Below, piece by piece: positions 24,914 through 34,055 of a DNA stretch of 64,000 nt; position 1 is the stretch's first letter, and every line of letters starts with the position of its first letter. The notes below the pieces were generated by a model. It searched no databases and was not told the DNA's origin. It saw only the letters and a list, made by a program, of their open reading frames with translations. The position numbers and the translations under genes were made by a program. Origin of the DNA: an uncultured Prevotellaceae bacterium (lineage in GTDB: Bacteria > Bacteroidota > Bacteroidia > Bacteroidales > Bacteroidaceae); assembly GCA_947169115.1 (NCBI GenBank), contig CAMVOK010000002.1, positions 1 through 64,000 on the forward strand. Direction: 5' to 3'.

Positions 24914-27676
24914 ATGAAAAAACTTTTATTATTTTTTTGCCTGCTACTGACTAGTCTTGGTAGCAAGGCTCACGACTTCGAGGTTAATGGTATTTATTAC
25001 AACATCACCTCATCCTCTTCCCCCTACACTGTTGAGGTAACTTATCGAGGTAATCGTCCCTCTTCATACAACGAATACATAGGTAGTTTCACCATCCCAG
25101 AATCTGTTACGAACAACAGCAAGACCTACAGCGTAACAAGTATCGGCAGTGAAGCGTTCTATGGCTGCAGTGGCCTAGCCTCCATCACCATTCCCAACAG
25201 TGTGACCAGCATCGGTGGTTATGCATTCTATGAATGCAGCGACTTGACCTCCATAACCATCCCCAATAGCATGACAAGCATCAGTAGTTTTACGTTTCAA
25301 AACTGCAGTGGCTTGACCTCCGTCACCATTCCCAACAGCGTGACCAGCATCGGTAGTCATGCGTTCTCTGGTTGCACTGGTCTGACCTCCATCACCATTC
25401 CCAACAGCGTGACAAGTATCGGTATGGGTGCGTTTCGGTATTGCTATGATCTGACCTCCGTAACTATCCCCAACAGTGTGACAAGCATCGCCGGTTCTGC
25501 GTTCTCTGATTGCCGTGGCCTGACCTCCATCACCATCCCCAACAGCGTGACAAGCATCGGCGGTGGGTTGTTCTCAGGATGCTGTAGTTTGGAGACAATT
25601 GCCGTAAATAGTGGAAACATGGTCTATGATTCCCGTGAAGGATGTAATGCCATTATTGAGACAGTTTCCAATACATTGATTGCAGGATGCAAGAATGCCA
25701 TCATCCCAAACAGCGTGACCAGCATTGGTGAGGCTGCGTTCTCTGATTGCAGTGACCTGACCTCCGTTATCATCCCCAACAGCGTGACAAGCATCGCCGG
25801 TTCTGCCTTCTCTGATTGCCGTGGCCTAACCTCTGTCACTATCTCCAACAACGTGACAAGTATCGGCGGTTCTGCGTTCCGAAATTGCACAAACTTATCA
25901 TCTGTCATCATTCCTAACAGCGTGGCAAACATAGGCAAGTGGGCGTTCGATGGCTGCGAAGCCCTAAATTTAATATATTGCGATAGAGAAGAACCTCCTT
26001 CTGCTAAGGATGACTCTTTCCCCAACGGAGTTTCGGCAATAATACCCAATAATGTCGCTGCATATAAAACAGCATTAGGATGGAGAAATTTAGCAATTAA
26101 TATTCCATTTGCACTCAGAGGAACAACACAATCGACCATTACGCTAAGAACTTCTGCATACTTTACCGACCAGAAAGTGGTGTATGGCGGTGTTACATAT
26201 ACCCCATCAAATGGCATTGTTAAAATAACTAATCTTGCACCAAACAAGAAATATTCTATACCAGTAACAGGGAAATATGAGGGAAAAGAACTAAGTGCGG
26301 TTGTGACGGCACAGACAAAGACTATTTATGTAAGTAACGTTTGGAGGATAGATAGAACAAACACGACGCTCACTATATTTTGTGGCAATTCAGATAATGT
26401 CCACGAAGCTTCCTCATGGTGGGGTGCTTATGATGCTGGAGACGCAATTGTAACCTATGCTGGTTTTGAGAATTATGGAATGGGTTCTGACTATGAATTT
26501 TCTTCTAATGCACCGATAATAGGTACACGAAATTTCAAAGGGAAAAAAATTGTAATTGATGGACTTGTCCCAGGTAAAGAATATTCTTTTTCTTTTGTGG
26601 TTAAAACAAGCGACGGTAGTGAGTTTAGGTCTACTGGAAGTTCGCAAACCTTGGATATTACTGCTAAGGGAAGTGCTATAATGCAAACGGCTTCATCGGC
26701 AACACTGAAGGGAGAACTACAAGATTTGATAGATGCAACTATAGAGAGTATAGGTTTTGAGGAAAATGAGTATAAATCAGACGAATTGAAATTTTGCGGT
26801 TTGAAGCCTAACACTTCCTATTCGAAGACATTCAAGGCAACATTCAAAGAAGGAGGTTCCGTAACAGCTGATATCACTTTCAAAACATCATCTCTCACCC
26901 TCGAAACCCTACAGCCAAAGGTAATCAGCGAGGGCAATGTTATTGTAGCGGCCAAGTCGAATCTTGATGACGAGGAGACAAACGTGGGATTTGAGTGGCG
27001 CAGACAGGATTGGAACGATGACTTCGACTCGAAGACGGGTGGTGCCTACCTGTACAACGGAGAAATGGAGGGCTACATCCGTAACCTTAACGCAAACTAC
27101 CTGTGGAAATTCCGTCCGTACTACGAGGCCAACGACGGAACACGCTACTACGGTGAATGGAAGGGGCTTGACCCATCGGACTACTCATACTTCGAACCCA
27201 CGGTACATACCTATGCCAATGTGACGGTGAACGAGAATACGGCTATGGTGAAGGGCTACGCCCAGCGTGGAACAGACAACGTGACGAGTCAGGGATTCCT
27301 GTACTGGCCAAACGACGGAAACTATGTAAAGGCTGAACAGCCCATGCGCGTGACGGAAGTGCCCGACGATGCAAAGAAGGTAACGGCCAAAGGTACGGTG
27401 ATGACCGCCAAACTGACGGGTTTGTCGTATAACACAACGTACAGCTACGTGGCCTTCGTGGAGACCTCAGAGGGTGAGACGTTCTACGGTGAGGAAATGA
27501 CCTTCCAGACGGACGATGACTTGACGGGAATTGAGCCAATTCATAATGCACCATCCATAATGCATAATGAAGAGGCTATTTATGACCTGCAAGGTCGCCG
27601 CCAGACAAAGATGCAGAAGGGTATCAACATCATCCGCATGAGCAACGGCACGACTCGCAAGGTGCTGGTTATGTGA
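24914..27676 (+). CDS. BspA-like leucine-rich-repeat surface protein with T9SS-type C-terminus
   Basis: 920 aa. A signal peptide (MKKLLLFFCLLLTSLGSKAHDF) precedes roughly a dozen ~23-residue LRR_5 units of the form LTSITIPNSVTSIGxxAFxxC (about residues 70-380). Several fibronectin-like beta segments follow, and the end reads IYDLQGRRQTKMQKGINIIRMSNGTTRKVLVM, the short Bacteroidales type IX secretion sorting signal. Family members mediate adhesion or binding; the ligand is unknown. The linker IEPIHNAPSIMHNEEA before the sorting signal is encoded by an intergenic-type repeat (cataatgcac, cataatgcataatg). It stands alone between repeats with a ~320-nt leader. Confidence 0.93.
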   Translation: MKKLLLFFCLLLTSLGSKAHDFEVNGIYYNITSSSSPYTVEVTYRGNRPSSYNEYIGSFTIPESVTNNSKTYSVTSIGSEAFYGCSGLASITIPNSVTSIGGYAFYECSDLTSITIPNSMTSISSFTFQNCSGLTSVTIPNSVTSIGSHAFSGCTGLTSITIPNSVTSIGMGAFRYCYDLTSVTIPNSVTSIAGSAFSDCRGLTSITIPNSVTSIGGGLFSGCCSLETIAVNSGNMVYDSREGCNAIIETVSNTLIAGCKNAIIPNSVTSIGEAAFSDCSDLTSVIIPNSVTSIAGSAFSDCRGLTSVTISNNVTSIGGSAFRNCTNLSSVIIPNSVANIGKWAFDGCEALNLIYCDREEPPSAKDDSFPNGVSAIIPNNVAAYKTALGWRNLAINIPFALRGTTQSTITLRTSAYFTDQKVVYGGVTYTPSNGIVKITNLAPNKKYSIPVTGKYEGKELSAVVTAQTKTIYVSNVWRIDRTNTTLTIFCGNSDNVHEASSWWGAYDAGDAIVTYAGFENYGMGSDYEFSSNAPIIGTRNFKGKKIVIDGLVPGKEYSFSFVVKTSDGSEFRSTGSSQTLDITAKGSAIMQTASSATLKGELQDLIDATIESIGFEENEYKSDELKFCGLKPNTSYSKTFKATFKEGGSVTADITFKTSSLTLETLQPKVISEGNVIVAAKSNLDDEETNVGFEWRRQDWNDDFDSKTGGAYLYNGEMEGYIRNLNANYLWKFRPYYEANDGTRYYGEWKGLDPSDYSYFEPTVHTYANVTVNENTAMVKGYAQRGTDNVTSQGFLYWPNDGNYVKAEQPMRVTEVPDDAKKVTAKGTVMTAKLTGLSYNTTYSYVAFVETSEGETFYGEEMTFQTDDDLTGIEPIHNAPSIMHNEEAIYDLQGRRQTKMQKGINIIRMSNGTTRKVLVM

Positions 27677-27764
27677 GCGCAAAGCGATGCTTGCATCAGC
27701 TATGCCGAACGTGAAGCAGCTCGAACAAGGTTCAAGGTGCTGGTTAAGTAAAAAAAAGAGTAAG

Positions 27765-27800
27765 AAAAATGGAAGAGGCCAATCAGCCTCTTCCATTTTT
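27765..27800 (+). terminator. Terminator of the LRR protein gene
   Basis: Stem aatggaagaggc / gcctcttccatt (12 bp), loop of 6 nt, then ttttt. Confidence 0.88.
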
Positions 27801-27835
27801 ATAATAAAGCATAAACATACCTCAAAGCCAATGTT

Positions 27836-27916
27836 AGTGGGCAACGCCTCCGAATGTTGCAGGAGAGATGGTTGACTTCCGTTTCCTGCACGCAACGCTC
27901 GGAGGCGTTGCCCACT
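27836..27916. repeat. Locus-A downstream palindrome
   Basis: An 81-bp inverted repeat: agtgggcaacgcctccgaat ... ctcggaggcgttgcccact, with arms of about 28 bp and two or three mismatches. A close copy is at 56278-56357 after the FISUMP gene. The following ~75 bp (cttggtttgggcaatcaaaa...) is also shared in part. Confidence 0.88.
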
Positions 27917-28021
27917 AGTTCAACCCTTGGTTTGGGCAATCAAAACATGTTGGTTGGGCAAGCAACATATAACGATTGCCCCAATCAATGGATGATGGTT
28001 GTGGCAACCGTTGAGGGGCTG

Positions 28022-28999
28022 TTACGGAATCAGGAACCTTAGCCACTCCTGTCGGACGGAGACTTCTATGGGAAATTGTACGTCGGTAAGTACTTGTCCG
28101 TCGATGCTGATGCAGGCGTTGCCAATTTCCTCGATGCGAATCTTCTGGCGTGAACGGTAGGGACGGACGTTGCGGTGACTGAGGAGACGACCAGTGACGA
28201 GCATATACATACCTGCTACGAGTTGAGAGATGGCAGGGTGGGAGAGTGTGGTGACATCGAGCATGCCATTGTAGGGTACAGCATTGGGGGTAAGTCCGTA
28301 GCCATAGGAGTTGCCGATGCAGATGTTCATGAACGAACCTTCCAGTGTTTCGTGATTGACCGTGAAGCGTGCGTGGTGCTCCATGCGATGGAAGAGCATA
28401 AGGAAGAAACTGGACAGGTAGGAGAGGGAGGAGAGTCCCCAGAAACGATAGGTCTTGTGCTTGATGTTGACAATACTGGCTGCCAGGCCGATATTCAGGC
28501 AGTTGAGGAAAAACCTCTCCCCAGCCCTCCCCCAAGGGGAGGGAGACGCACAGTCGCCAGAGGGCAATTCCCCCTCTTTGGTAGGGGAAAAGGGGGAGAT
28601 GGAAGTGATACATCCCACATCAACTTTGCGCTCGCGCCCCTTGATGAGTACGTCCACGGCTTTTATGGGGTCTTCCTCGTCGATATCCCAGAAGTGGGCA
28701 TAGTCGTTGCCGTGACCGTTGGGGATGACGCCAAAAACAATGTCGTTATGTGCTTCGGGATAGGCAGACAGGGCACCGGAGATGGCTGAGTTGAGTGCTC
28801 CGTCGCCACCCACGATGATGATGGTCTTGTAACCATTGTTGGCCAACATGGCTCCCAGACGGTATTCCGAACCTGCGCCTTCGCTTTGGACAAAGTCGTA
28901 GGCTATGCCTTTTTCGTTTAGGTACTTGCGAATCTTTTCCCACCGTTTGTGGGTGCGAAGTACGCCGCTCTTCGGACTATAGATGATTCCCCAACGCAT
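28022..28999 (-). CDS. Diacylglycerol kinase-family lipid kinase with in-frame repeat insertion
   Basis: Phosphorylates diacylglycerol or a related lipid (DagK/YegS fold); the exact lipid is unknown. 325 aa: WGIIYSPKSG near the start, the nucleotide motif IIIVGGDGALNSAISGAL (GGDGA where GGDGT is commoner), NGHGNDYAHFW, and a C-terminal IEEIGNACISIDGQVL. Between VGCI and RFFLNCLNIGLA there are about 30 extra residues (TSISPFSPTKEGELPSGDCA...), encoded by a GC-rich palindrome that occurs elsewhere between genes. The frame stays open. Activity of the interrupted enzyme is uncertain. Confidence 0.9.
   Translation of the reverse strand: MRWGIIYSPKSGVLRTHKRWEKIRKYLNEKGIAYDFVQSEGAGSEYRLGAMLANNGYKTIIIVGGDGALNSAISGALSAYPEAHNDIVFGVIPNGHGNDYAHFWDIDEEDPIKAVDVLIKGRERKVDVGCITSISPFSPTKEGELPSGDCASPSPWGRAGERFFLNCLNIGLAASIVNIKHKTYRFWGLSSLSYLSSFFLMLFHRMEHHARFTVNHETLEGSFMNICIGNSYGYGLTPNAVPYNGMLDVTTLSHPAISQLVAGMYMLVTGRLLSHRNVRPYRSRQKIRIEEIGNACISIDGQVLTDVQFPIEVSVRQEWLRFLIP
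28509..28607. repeat. GC-rich palindromic repeat inside the lipid kinase gene
   Basis: cctctccccagccctccccc-aagggg ... ttccccctctttggtagggg-aaaaggggga: two GC-rich half-palindromes of the intergenic family seen at 13.6, 29.9, 34.1, 54.1 and 57.7 kb. Its length near 90-100 bp keeps the reading frame. Confidence 0.8.
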
Positions 29000-29051
29000 G
29001 ATTCTAAATTAAGAGTTAAGAATTAAGAGTTAAGAATTAACTTTTCACTTT

Positions 29052-29810
29052 TCATTTTTCATTCCACAAATCCATTATCGTGGCTATTTTATCTTCCATC
29101 GGCAGTGTGGCATCTATCCAGTGGATGGGTATGCCTCGTCGTTCCTCCATGCCGCGGAACCATGTCATCTGTCGCTTGGCGAACTGGTGGATGGCGATTT
29201 CCAATTGTTGGAACATTTCATCGTAGGTAAGCTGGCCTGTGAGGTAGAGTGTGACGTATTTGTATTCGAGACCATAGCGTATGAGCCTTTCGGGCGGCAG
29301 ACGTTTCAGAAGTTGCTCCACTTCTTCTACCATGCCGTTGTTTAGTCGTTCCTTTAATCTCTTGGTTATCTTCTCTCTACGTAATTCACGGTCTATCTTT
29401 ACTCCAATATTCAGACTCCTGCGCTCGGGGAAGCGAACCGAACCCAATTCGTAGCTTTTCAGCACCGATTCGATGTACAATCCCGTACCTCCGCACATGA
29501 CAGGAATGCGGCCACGGGCGGTGATGTCCATGTAAGCATTTTGGAAAGCACACTGGAACTCATAGACGTTGAATCTGTACCCTGCTTCTACGATATCTAT
29601 AATATGGTATGGAACCTGCTCGCCATCCACCCAGTAGTCATCGAGGTCTTTGCCCGTGCCTATGGTCATATCGCGATACACCATACGACTATCGGCCGAG
29701 ATGACTTCTCCGCCAATCCTGTGACAAAGCTGTGCTGCCAGTGGCGTCTTGCCGCTTGCCGTGGGACCGAGTATGGTAATTAAATCATAATTCACGGGGT
29801 TGAATGTCAA
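29052..29810 (-). CDS. miaA: tRNA dimethylallyltransferase, short form
   Basis: Adds the isopentenyl group to A37 of tRNAs reading UNN codons. P-loop GPTASGKT, VISADSRMVYRDMTIGTGK, YHIIDIV, CGGTGLYIES and RQMTWFR are present. At 252 aa it is about 50-60 aa shorter than usual MiaA: much of the region after SVRFPERRSLNIG is missing and the usual R-RALE motif reads RYGLEYKYV. The GTGKDLDDY variant is typical of a second Bacteroidetes MiaA type. It follows the lipid kinase after a repeat-like AT spacer. Confidence 0.88.
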   Translation of the reverse strand: MTFNPVNYDLITILGPTASGKTPLAAQLCHRIGGEVISADSRMVYRDMTIGTGKDLDDYWVDGEQVPYHIIDIVEAGYRFNVYEFQCAFQNAYMDITARGRIPVMCGGTGLYIESVLKSYELGSVRFPERRSLNIGVKIDRELRREKITKRLKERLNNGMVEEVEQLLKRLPPERLIRYGLEYKYVTLYLTGQLTYDEMFQQLEIAIHQFAKRQMTWFRGMEERRGIPIHWIDATLPMEDKIATIMDLWNEK

Positions 29811-29931
29811 ATGTCAAATGTTGAAAAACGAGTTTTGCTCTACACTCGCTTAATCGCAGACTTCAATGTTCAATTCTCAATGTTCAATGTTCAATACTCC
29901 TCCCCATTAAGGGGAGGCAGGGAGGGGGCCG
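29803..29931. repeat. Micro-repeat spacer (tcaatgttcaatgttcaat plus GC-rich palindrome)
   Basis: Contains aatgtcaaatgtcaaatg, tcaatgttcaattctcaatg and ctcctccccattaaggggag. Related units lie at 43620-43725, 52218-52265 (coding) and near 52690. Confidence 0.7.
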
Positions 29932-30633
29932 TTATCCCATCTTTGATATGCGATCCAGTTCGGCTTCGTTAATGATTTTCACTTTCTTGCCGTCGATGGC
30001 CACCAGACGTTCGGAGGCAAAGGCGCTTAGTGTGCGAATGGCGTTGCTTGTGGTCATGTTCGACAGGTTGGCCAAGTCCTCACGGCTTAGGTAGATGGAC
30101 AATGTGCAACCGTCTTCTTCCACTCCGTAGCTGTCTCTGAGGAACAGCAGGGATTCGGCGAGTCGTCCGCGGATGTGCTTTTGTGTGAGGTTGACCGTTC
30201 GTTCGTCGGATATCCCCAGCAGTTTCGACAGTCCCAGGATGAAGAACCATGCCACATCGTTGTTGCTGCGGATAAGAGATATGATGAAGGGTAGGGGTAT
30301 TTTGGCGATAACGGATGGTTCGAAGGCGGCAGCTGTGGCTTGTAAGGCTTCGCCGGCAATATAGGCGCGATATCCAAAATATTCGACAGGTTTGTACAAC
30401 CGCATGGTCTGGCTACGGCCACCTACGCCATCCTTATATACTTTTACCTTGCCAGAGAGGAGACAGAGCAGGAAACGAGGTTGTTCGCCTTCCTTGTAGA
30501 TGATTTCGTTCTTCTTATATTCCTGAACTATCAGACATTTACGAAGTTGCTCTTGTTGTTCCTCTGTGAGGAGTTTGTTGAGCGATTCTATCTTTTGGAA
30601 TACGTCTATCGTATTTTCTGCTTTCTTTGACAT
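29932..30633 (-). CDS. Crp/Fnr-family transcriptional regulator
   Basis: 233 aa: an N-terminal cyclic-nucleotide-type beta barrel (about 15-140, KKNEIIYKEGEQPRFLLCLLSGKVKVYKDG) and a C-terminal winged helix (about 165-225, LSREDLANLSNMTTSNAIRTLSAFASERLV). There is no Cys cluster of the FNR type, so an iron-sulfur oxygen sensor is unlikely; the effector is unknown. Divergent from the glycogen genes, with a promoter TAAATTTG at 30666-30673, so control of the neighbouring glycogen trio is possible but not shown. Confidence 0.9.
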   Translation of the reverse strand: MSKKAENTIDVFQKIESLNKLLTEEQQEQLRKCLIVQEYKKNEIIYKEGEQPRFLLCLLSGKVKVYKDGVGGRSQTMRLYKPVEYFGYRAYIAGEALQATAAAFEPSVIAKIPLPFIISLIRSNNDVAWFFILGLSKLLGISDERTVNLTQKHIRGRLAESLLFLRDSYGVEEDGCTLSIYLSREDLANLSNMTTSNAIRTLSAFASERLVAIDGKKVKIINEAELDRISKMG

Positions 30634-30665
30634 GATAAATGGCCAAATATTTATGTTTTATGACA

Positions 30666-30756
30666 CAAATTTAGCAGTTTCTGAACGAATGGACAAGGAA
30701 AATGCAAATTAATTTACCAAAAGCTTTTTCCTTTAAATTATTTTGTCTAAATTTGA
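30666..30756. promoter_or_regulatory. Divergent promoters: Crp-type regulator and glycogen trio
   Basis: Minus strand TAAATTTG at 30666-30673 and plus strand TAAATTTG at 30749-30756, 39 bp before the debranching gene ATG. Confidence 0.55.
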
Positions 30757-30795
30757 GTGTCCGAAAATCATAAAAAACACAAAACATAATCAACT

Positions 30796-32742
30796 ATGAG
30801 TTATTTGCGCTTTGACAAGACTCTGATGACGAATCTGCAAGAATCCCTGCCCAAGGAAATTCTTCGTTCGAATCGCAGTGGAGCCTACTCGTGTACGACC
30901 CTGGTGGATTGTAACACGAGAAAGTATCATGGCCTGTTGGTTGTGCCTGTGCCTGAGTTGGATGACGAGAACCATGTCTTGCTTTCCTCGTTGGATGCAA
31001 CGGTGATACAGCATGGGGCTGAGTTCAATCTCGGTTTGCACAAGTACAACGGCGACAACTTCGCTCCCCGAGGCCATAAGTACATTCGTGAGTTTGACAG
31101 TCTGCAAGTGCCCACAACCTTGTATCGTGTGGGAGGCGTGTTGCTGAAACGCGAAATGGTGTTCCAGCATTTCGAGAACCGCCTCATCATCCGTTACACC
31201 TTGCTGAATGCCCACAGCGAGACCACGCTTCGCCTGCGTCCGTTCCTGGCATTCCGAAGTGTACGTGAATACACCCACGAGAACAGTCGTGCCAGTCGCG
31301 ATTACTACGAGGTGGAGAACGGCATCAAGACCTGCATGTATCCGGGTTATCCCGATTTGTATATGCAGATCAACAAGGCCAACAAGTTCATTTTCCAGCC
31401 CGACTGGTATCGTGGCGTGGAATATCCGAAGGAACAGGAACGTGGATATGCAACGAACGAGGACTTGTACGTACCTGGCTATTTCGAGTTCAACATCAAG
31501 AACGGCGAGAGCGTGGTCTTCAGTGCCGGACTTTCCGAGGTGAAGACCGACACGTTGGCACAGTTGGCAGACTTTGAGGTGAACGTGCGAACTCCGCGCG
31601 ATAACTTCTATAACAACCTTGTGAACAGTGCCCATCAGTTCATCATCAGTCGTGATGGCGAAAACTACGTGCTGGCTGGCTATCCTTGGTTCAAGTGCCG
31701 TGCGCGTGACCTCTTTATCTCTCTTCCCGGTCTGACCTTGACCAACAACGAGGTGGAGAAGTTCGAACTGGTGATGAAGACGGCCGAGAAGGCTATCCGC
31801 CAGTTTATTGCCGGTGACCCGATTGGGGTGAAGATCTACGAGATGGAACAGCCCGACGTGCTCTTGTGGGCTGTGTGGTGCATCCAGCAGTATGGCAAGA
31901 TTGTCGGTTTGCAGAAGTGCATCGACAAGTATGGCCGTCTGGTACAGGACATCATGGAATGGATTCGTGCCGACAAGCATCCCGGACTGGAATTGCGGAA
32001 CAATGGCCTTCTGTATGCTCCTGGAGGTAAGGAGAAGGCTATAACATGGATGAACAGTTCATCCTTCGGTCGTCCCATCGTTCCCCGTACGGGCTTCATC
32101 GTAGAGTTTAATGCCTTGTGGTACAATGCCCTGATGTTCAGTGCCGAGATTTGTCGTCAGGTAAAGGACGAGACCATGGCAATTACCCTTGGCGGTTTGG
32201 CCAGCAAGGCAGGAGCCAGTTTCATAGAGGTATTCCTCAACGAGCATGGTTATCTGCTTGATTATGTTGACGGAAACATGATGTCGTGGGAGGTTCGTCC
32301 GAACATGGTATTTGCCGTTGCCTTCGACTACAGTCCCTTGGATGCCAAACAGAAGAAGTCCGTGCTCGACTTCTGCACCAAGGAACTGCTCACCCCGAAG
32401 GGTCTGCGTTCGCTGAGTCCCAAGAGCGGTGCTTACAATCCCATGTATGTCGGTCCACAGCAGCAGCGCGACTATGCCTACCATCAGGGTACGGCATGGC
32501 CATGGTTGGCAGGCTTCTACATGGAGGCATGTCTGCGTGTCTTCGGACGCAGTCGTGTCAGCTTCATCGAGCGTCAGCTTGTGGGCTATGAGGAAGAACT
32601 CTTCTACCACTGCATCGGCACCATTCCCGAGCTGTTCGACGGCAATCCGCCCTTCCACGGACGAGGTGCCATCTCGTTTGCTATGAACGTGGCAGGAATC
32701 ATGCGTGTAGTGAAGTTGCTTGATAAATATAATGAATATTAA
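30796..32742 (+). CDS. Glycogen debranching enzyme family (amylo-alpha-1,6-glucosidase)
   Basis: 648 aa. The N-terminal GDE_N-type domain begins LPKEILRSNRSGAYSCTTLVDCNTRKYHGLLVVP; the C-terminal alpha/alpha-barrel has GYPWFKCRARDLFISLPGL around the presumed catalytic Asp and HQGTAWPWLAGFY near the end. It removes alpha-1,6 branches during glycogen turnover. First gene of a three-gene cluster; 18 bp separate it from the GT4 gene. Confidence 0.92.
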   Translation: MSYLRFDKTLMTNLQESLPKEILRSNRSGAYSCTTLVDCNTRKYHGLLVVPVPELDDENHVLLSSLDATVIQHGAEFNLGLHKYNGDNFAPRGHKYIREFDSLQVPTTLYRVGGVLLKREMVFQHFENRLIIRYTLLNAHSETTLRLRPFLAFRSVREYTHENSRASRDYYEVENGIKTCMYPGYPDLYMQINKANKFIFQPDWYRGVEYPKEQERGYATNEDLYVPGYFEFNIKNGESVVFSAGLSEVKTDTLAQLADFEVNVRTPRDNFYNNLVNSAHQFIISRDGENYVLAGYPWFKCRARDLFISLPGLTLTNNEVEKFELVMKTAEKAIRQFIAGDPIGVKIYEMEQPDVLLWAVWCIQQYGKIVGLQKCIDKYGRLVQDIMEWIRADKHPGLELRNNGLLYAPGGKEKAITWMNSSSFGRPIVPRTGFIVEFNALWYNALMFSAEICRQVKDETMAITLGGLASKAGASFIEVFLNEHGYLLDYVDGNMMSWEVRPNMVFAVAFDYSPLDAKQKKSVLDFCTKELLTPKGLRSLSPKSGAYNPMYVGPQQQRDYAYHQGTAWPWLAGFYMEACLRVFGRSRVSFIERQLVGYEEELFYHCIGTIPELFDGNPPFHGRGAISFAMNVAGIMRVVKLLDKYNEY

Positions 32743-32760
32743 TAGAAAGGAGGAACCAAT

Positions 32761-34050
32761 ATGAAAGTTTTAATGTTCGGATGGGAGTTCCCTCCTAAGA
32801 TTTATGGTGGACTGGCTGTTGCCTCATACGGTATCACGAAGGGTCTGAGCGTGCAGAACGACGTGGAGACCACATTCTGTATGCCAAAGCCCACAGGCGA
32901 CGAGGAGAAATTCCTCAAGATTATCAATATGAGTCAGGTGCCTGTCGTATGGCGCGATGTTCAGTATGACAACATCAAGGACCGCTTCGTCGGACACACG
33001 GCAGAGGACTACTATCGCTTCCGCGACCATCTGTATGCCGACTTCAACTATCTGCAAGGGCTTGACGACCTTGGTTGCATTGGTTTTGCCGGTGGTTATC
33101 CTGGCAATCTGCACGAGGAAATCAACAACTTCAGCATCATTGCCGGTGTGTTGGCACGTTCGGAGCAGTTCGACATCATTCATGCCCATGACTGGCTGAC
33201 TTATCCTGCTGGTGTACATGCCAAGATGGTGAGTGGTAAGCCCCTGTGCATCCATGTTCATGCCACCGACTTCGACCGCTCGCGTGGTAAGGTCAATCCT
33301 ACGGTCTATTCGATTGAGAAGAATGGTATGGACCATGCCGACTGCATCATGTGTGTATCTGAGTTGACCCGTCAGACGGTTATCAACCAGTATCATCAAG
33401 ACCCACGCAAGTGTGTGGCCATGCACAATGCCGTTTATCCCTTGAGCGAGGAATATCAGGCCATCGTGCCTCATAAGAATCCCAAGGAGAAGGTTGTCAC
33501 CTATCTGGGTCGTATCACCATGCAGAAGGGTCCCGAATACTTCATCGAGGCTGCCAAGCGCGTACTGAACCGTAGCCGCAACATCCGTTTCTGCTTTGCC
33601 GGCAGCGGTGATATGATGAATGCCATGATCGACCTGGCTGCAGCCTACGGCATTGCCGACCGTTGCCACTTCCCTGGCTTCCAGCGTGGCAAGCAGGTCT
33701 ATGAGTGCTACAAGAACTCCGATGTCTTTGTCATGCCTTCGGTGAGCGAACCCTTCGGTATTGCTCCGTTGGAGGCCATGCAATGTGGTTGCCCGAGCAT
33801 CATTTCGAAGCAGTCCGGCTGTGGTGAGATTCTGGAGAATGTCATCAAGGTTGACTACTGGGACATCGATGCCATGGCCGACGCCATCTACTCCATCTGT
33901 ACCAACGAGGCCTTGCACAAGTATCTGGCCGAGGAAGGTATGAAGGAGGTGGACGGCATCACCTGGGAAAAGGTGGCCATCCGCATTCGTTCCTGCTACG
34001 ACCAACTCATCAACCGTGGTTACTTCGATGTGAATGATTATAAAGCATAA
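32761..34050 (+). CDS. GT4 glycosyltransferase, glycogen synthase-like
   Basis: 429 aa GT-B enzyme. It starts MKVLMFGWEFPPKIYGGLAVASYGI (starch-synthase-type N-terminal loop with KxYGGL), carries IHAHDWLTYPAGV, and has the C-terminal donor site SEPFGIAPLEAMQCGCPSII. Position between a debranching enzyme and a GH57 enzyme fits the Bacteroidetes glycogen cluster; synthase activity is inferred. Unusually for this phylum a strong Shine-Dalgarno (aaaggaggaacc) precedes the ATG. Confidence 0.9.
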   Translation: MKVLMFGWEFPPKIYGGLAVASYGITKGLSVQNDVETTFCMPKPTGDEEKFLKIINMSQVPVVWRDVQYDNIKDRFVGHTAEDYYRFRDHLYADFNYLQGLDDLGCIGFAGGYPGNLHEEINNFSIIAGVLARSEQFDIIHAHDWLTYPAGVHAKMVSGKPLCIHVHATDFDRSRGKVNPTVYSIEKNGMDHADCIMCVSELTRQTVINQYHQDPRKCVAMHNAVYPLSEEYQAIVPHKNPKEKVVTYLGRITMQKGPEYFIEAAKRVLNRSRNIRFCFAGSGDMMNAMIDLAAAYGIADRCHFPGFQRGKQVYECYKNSDVFVMPSVSEPFGIAPLEAMQCGCPSIISKQSGCGEILENVIKVDYWDIDAMADAIYSICTNEALHKYLAEEGMKEVDGITWEKVAIRIRSCYDQLINRGYFDVNDYKA

Positions 34051-34055
34051 GAGAC

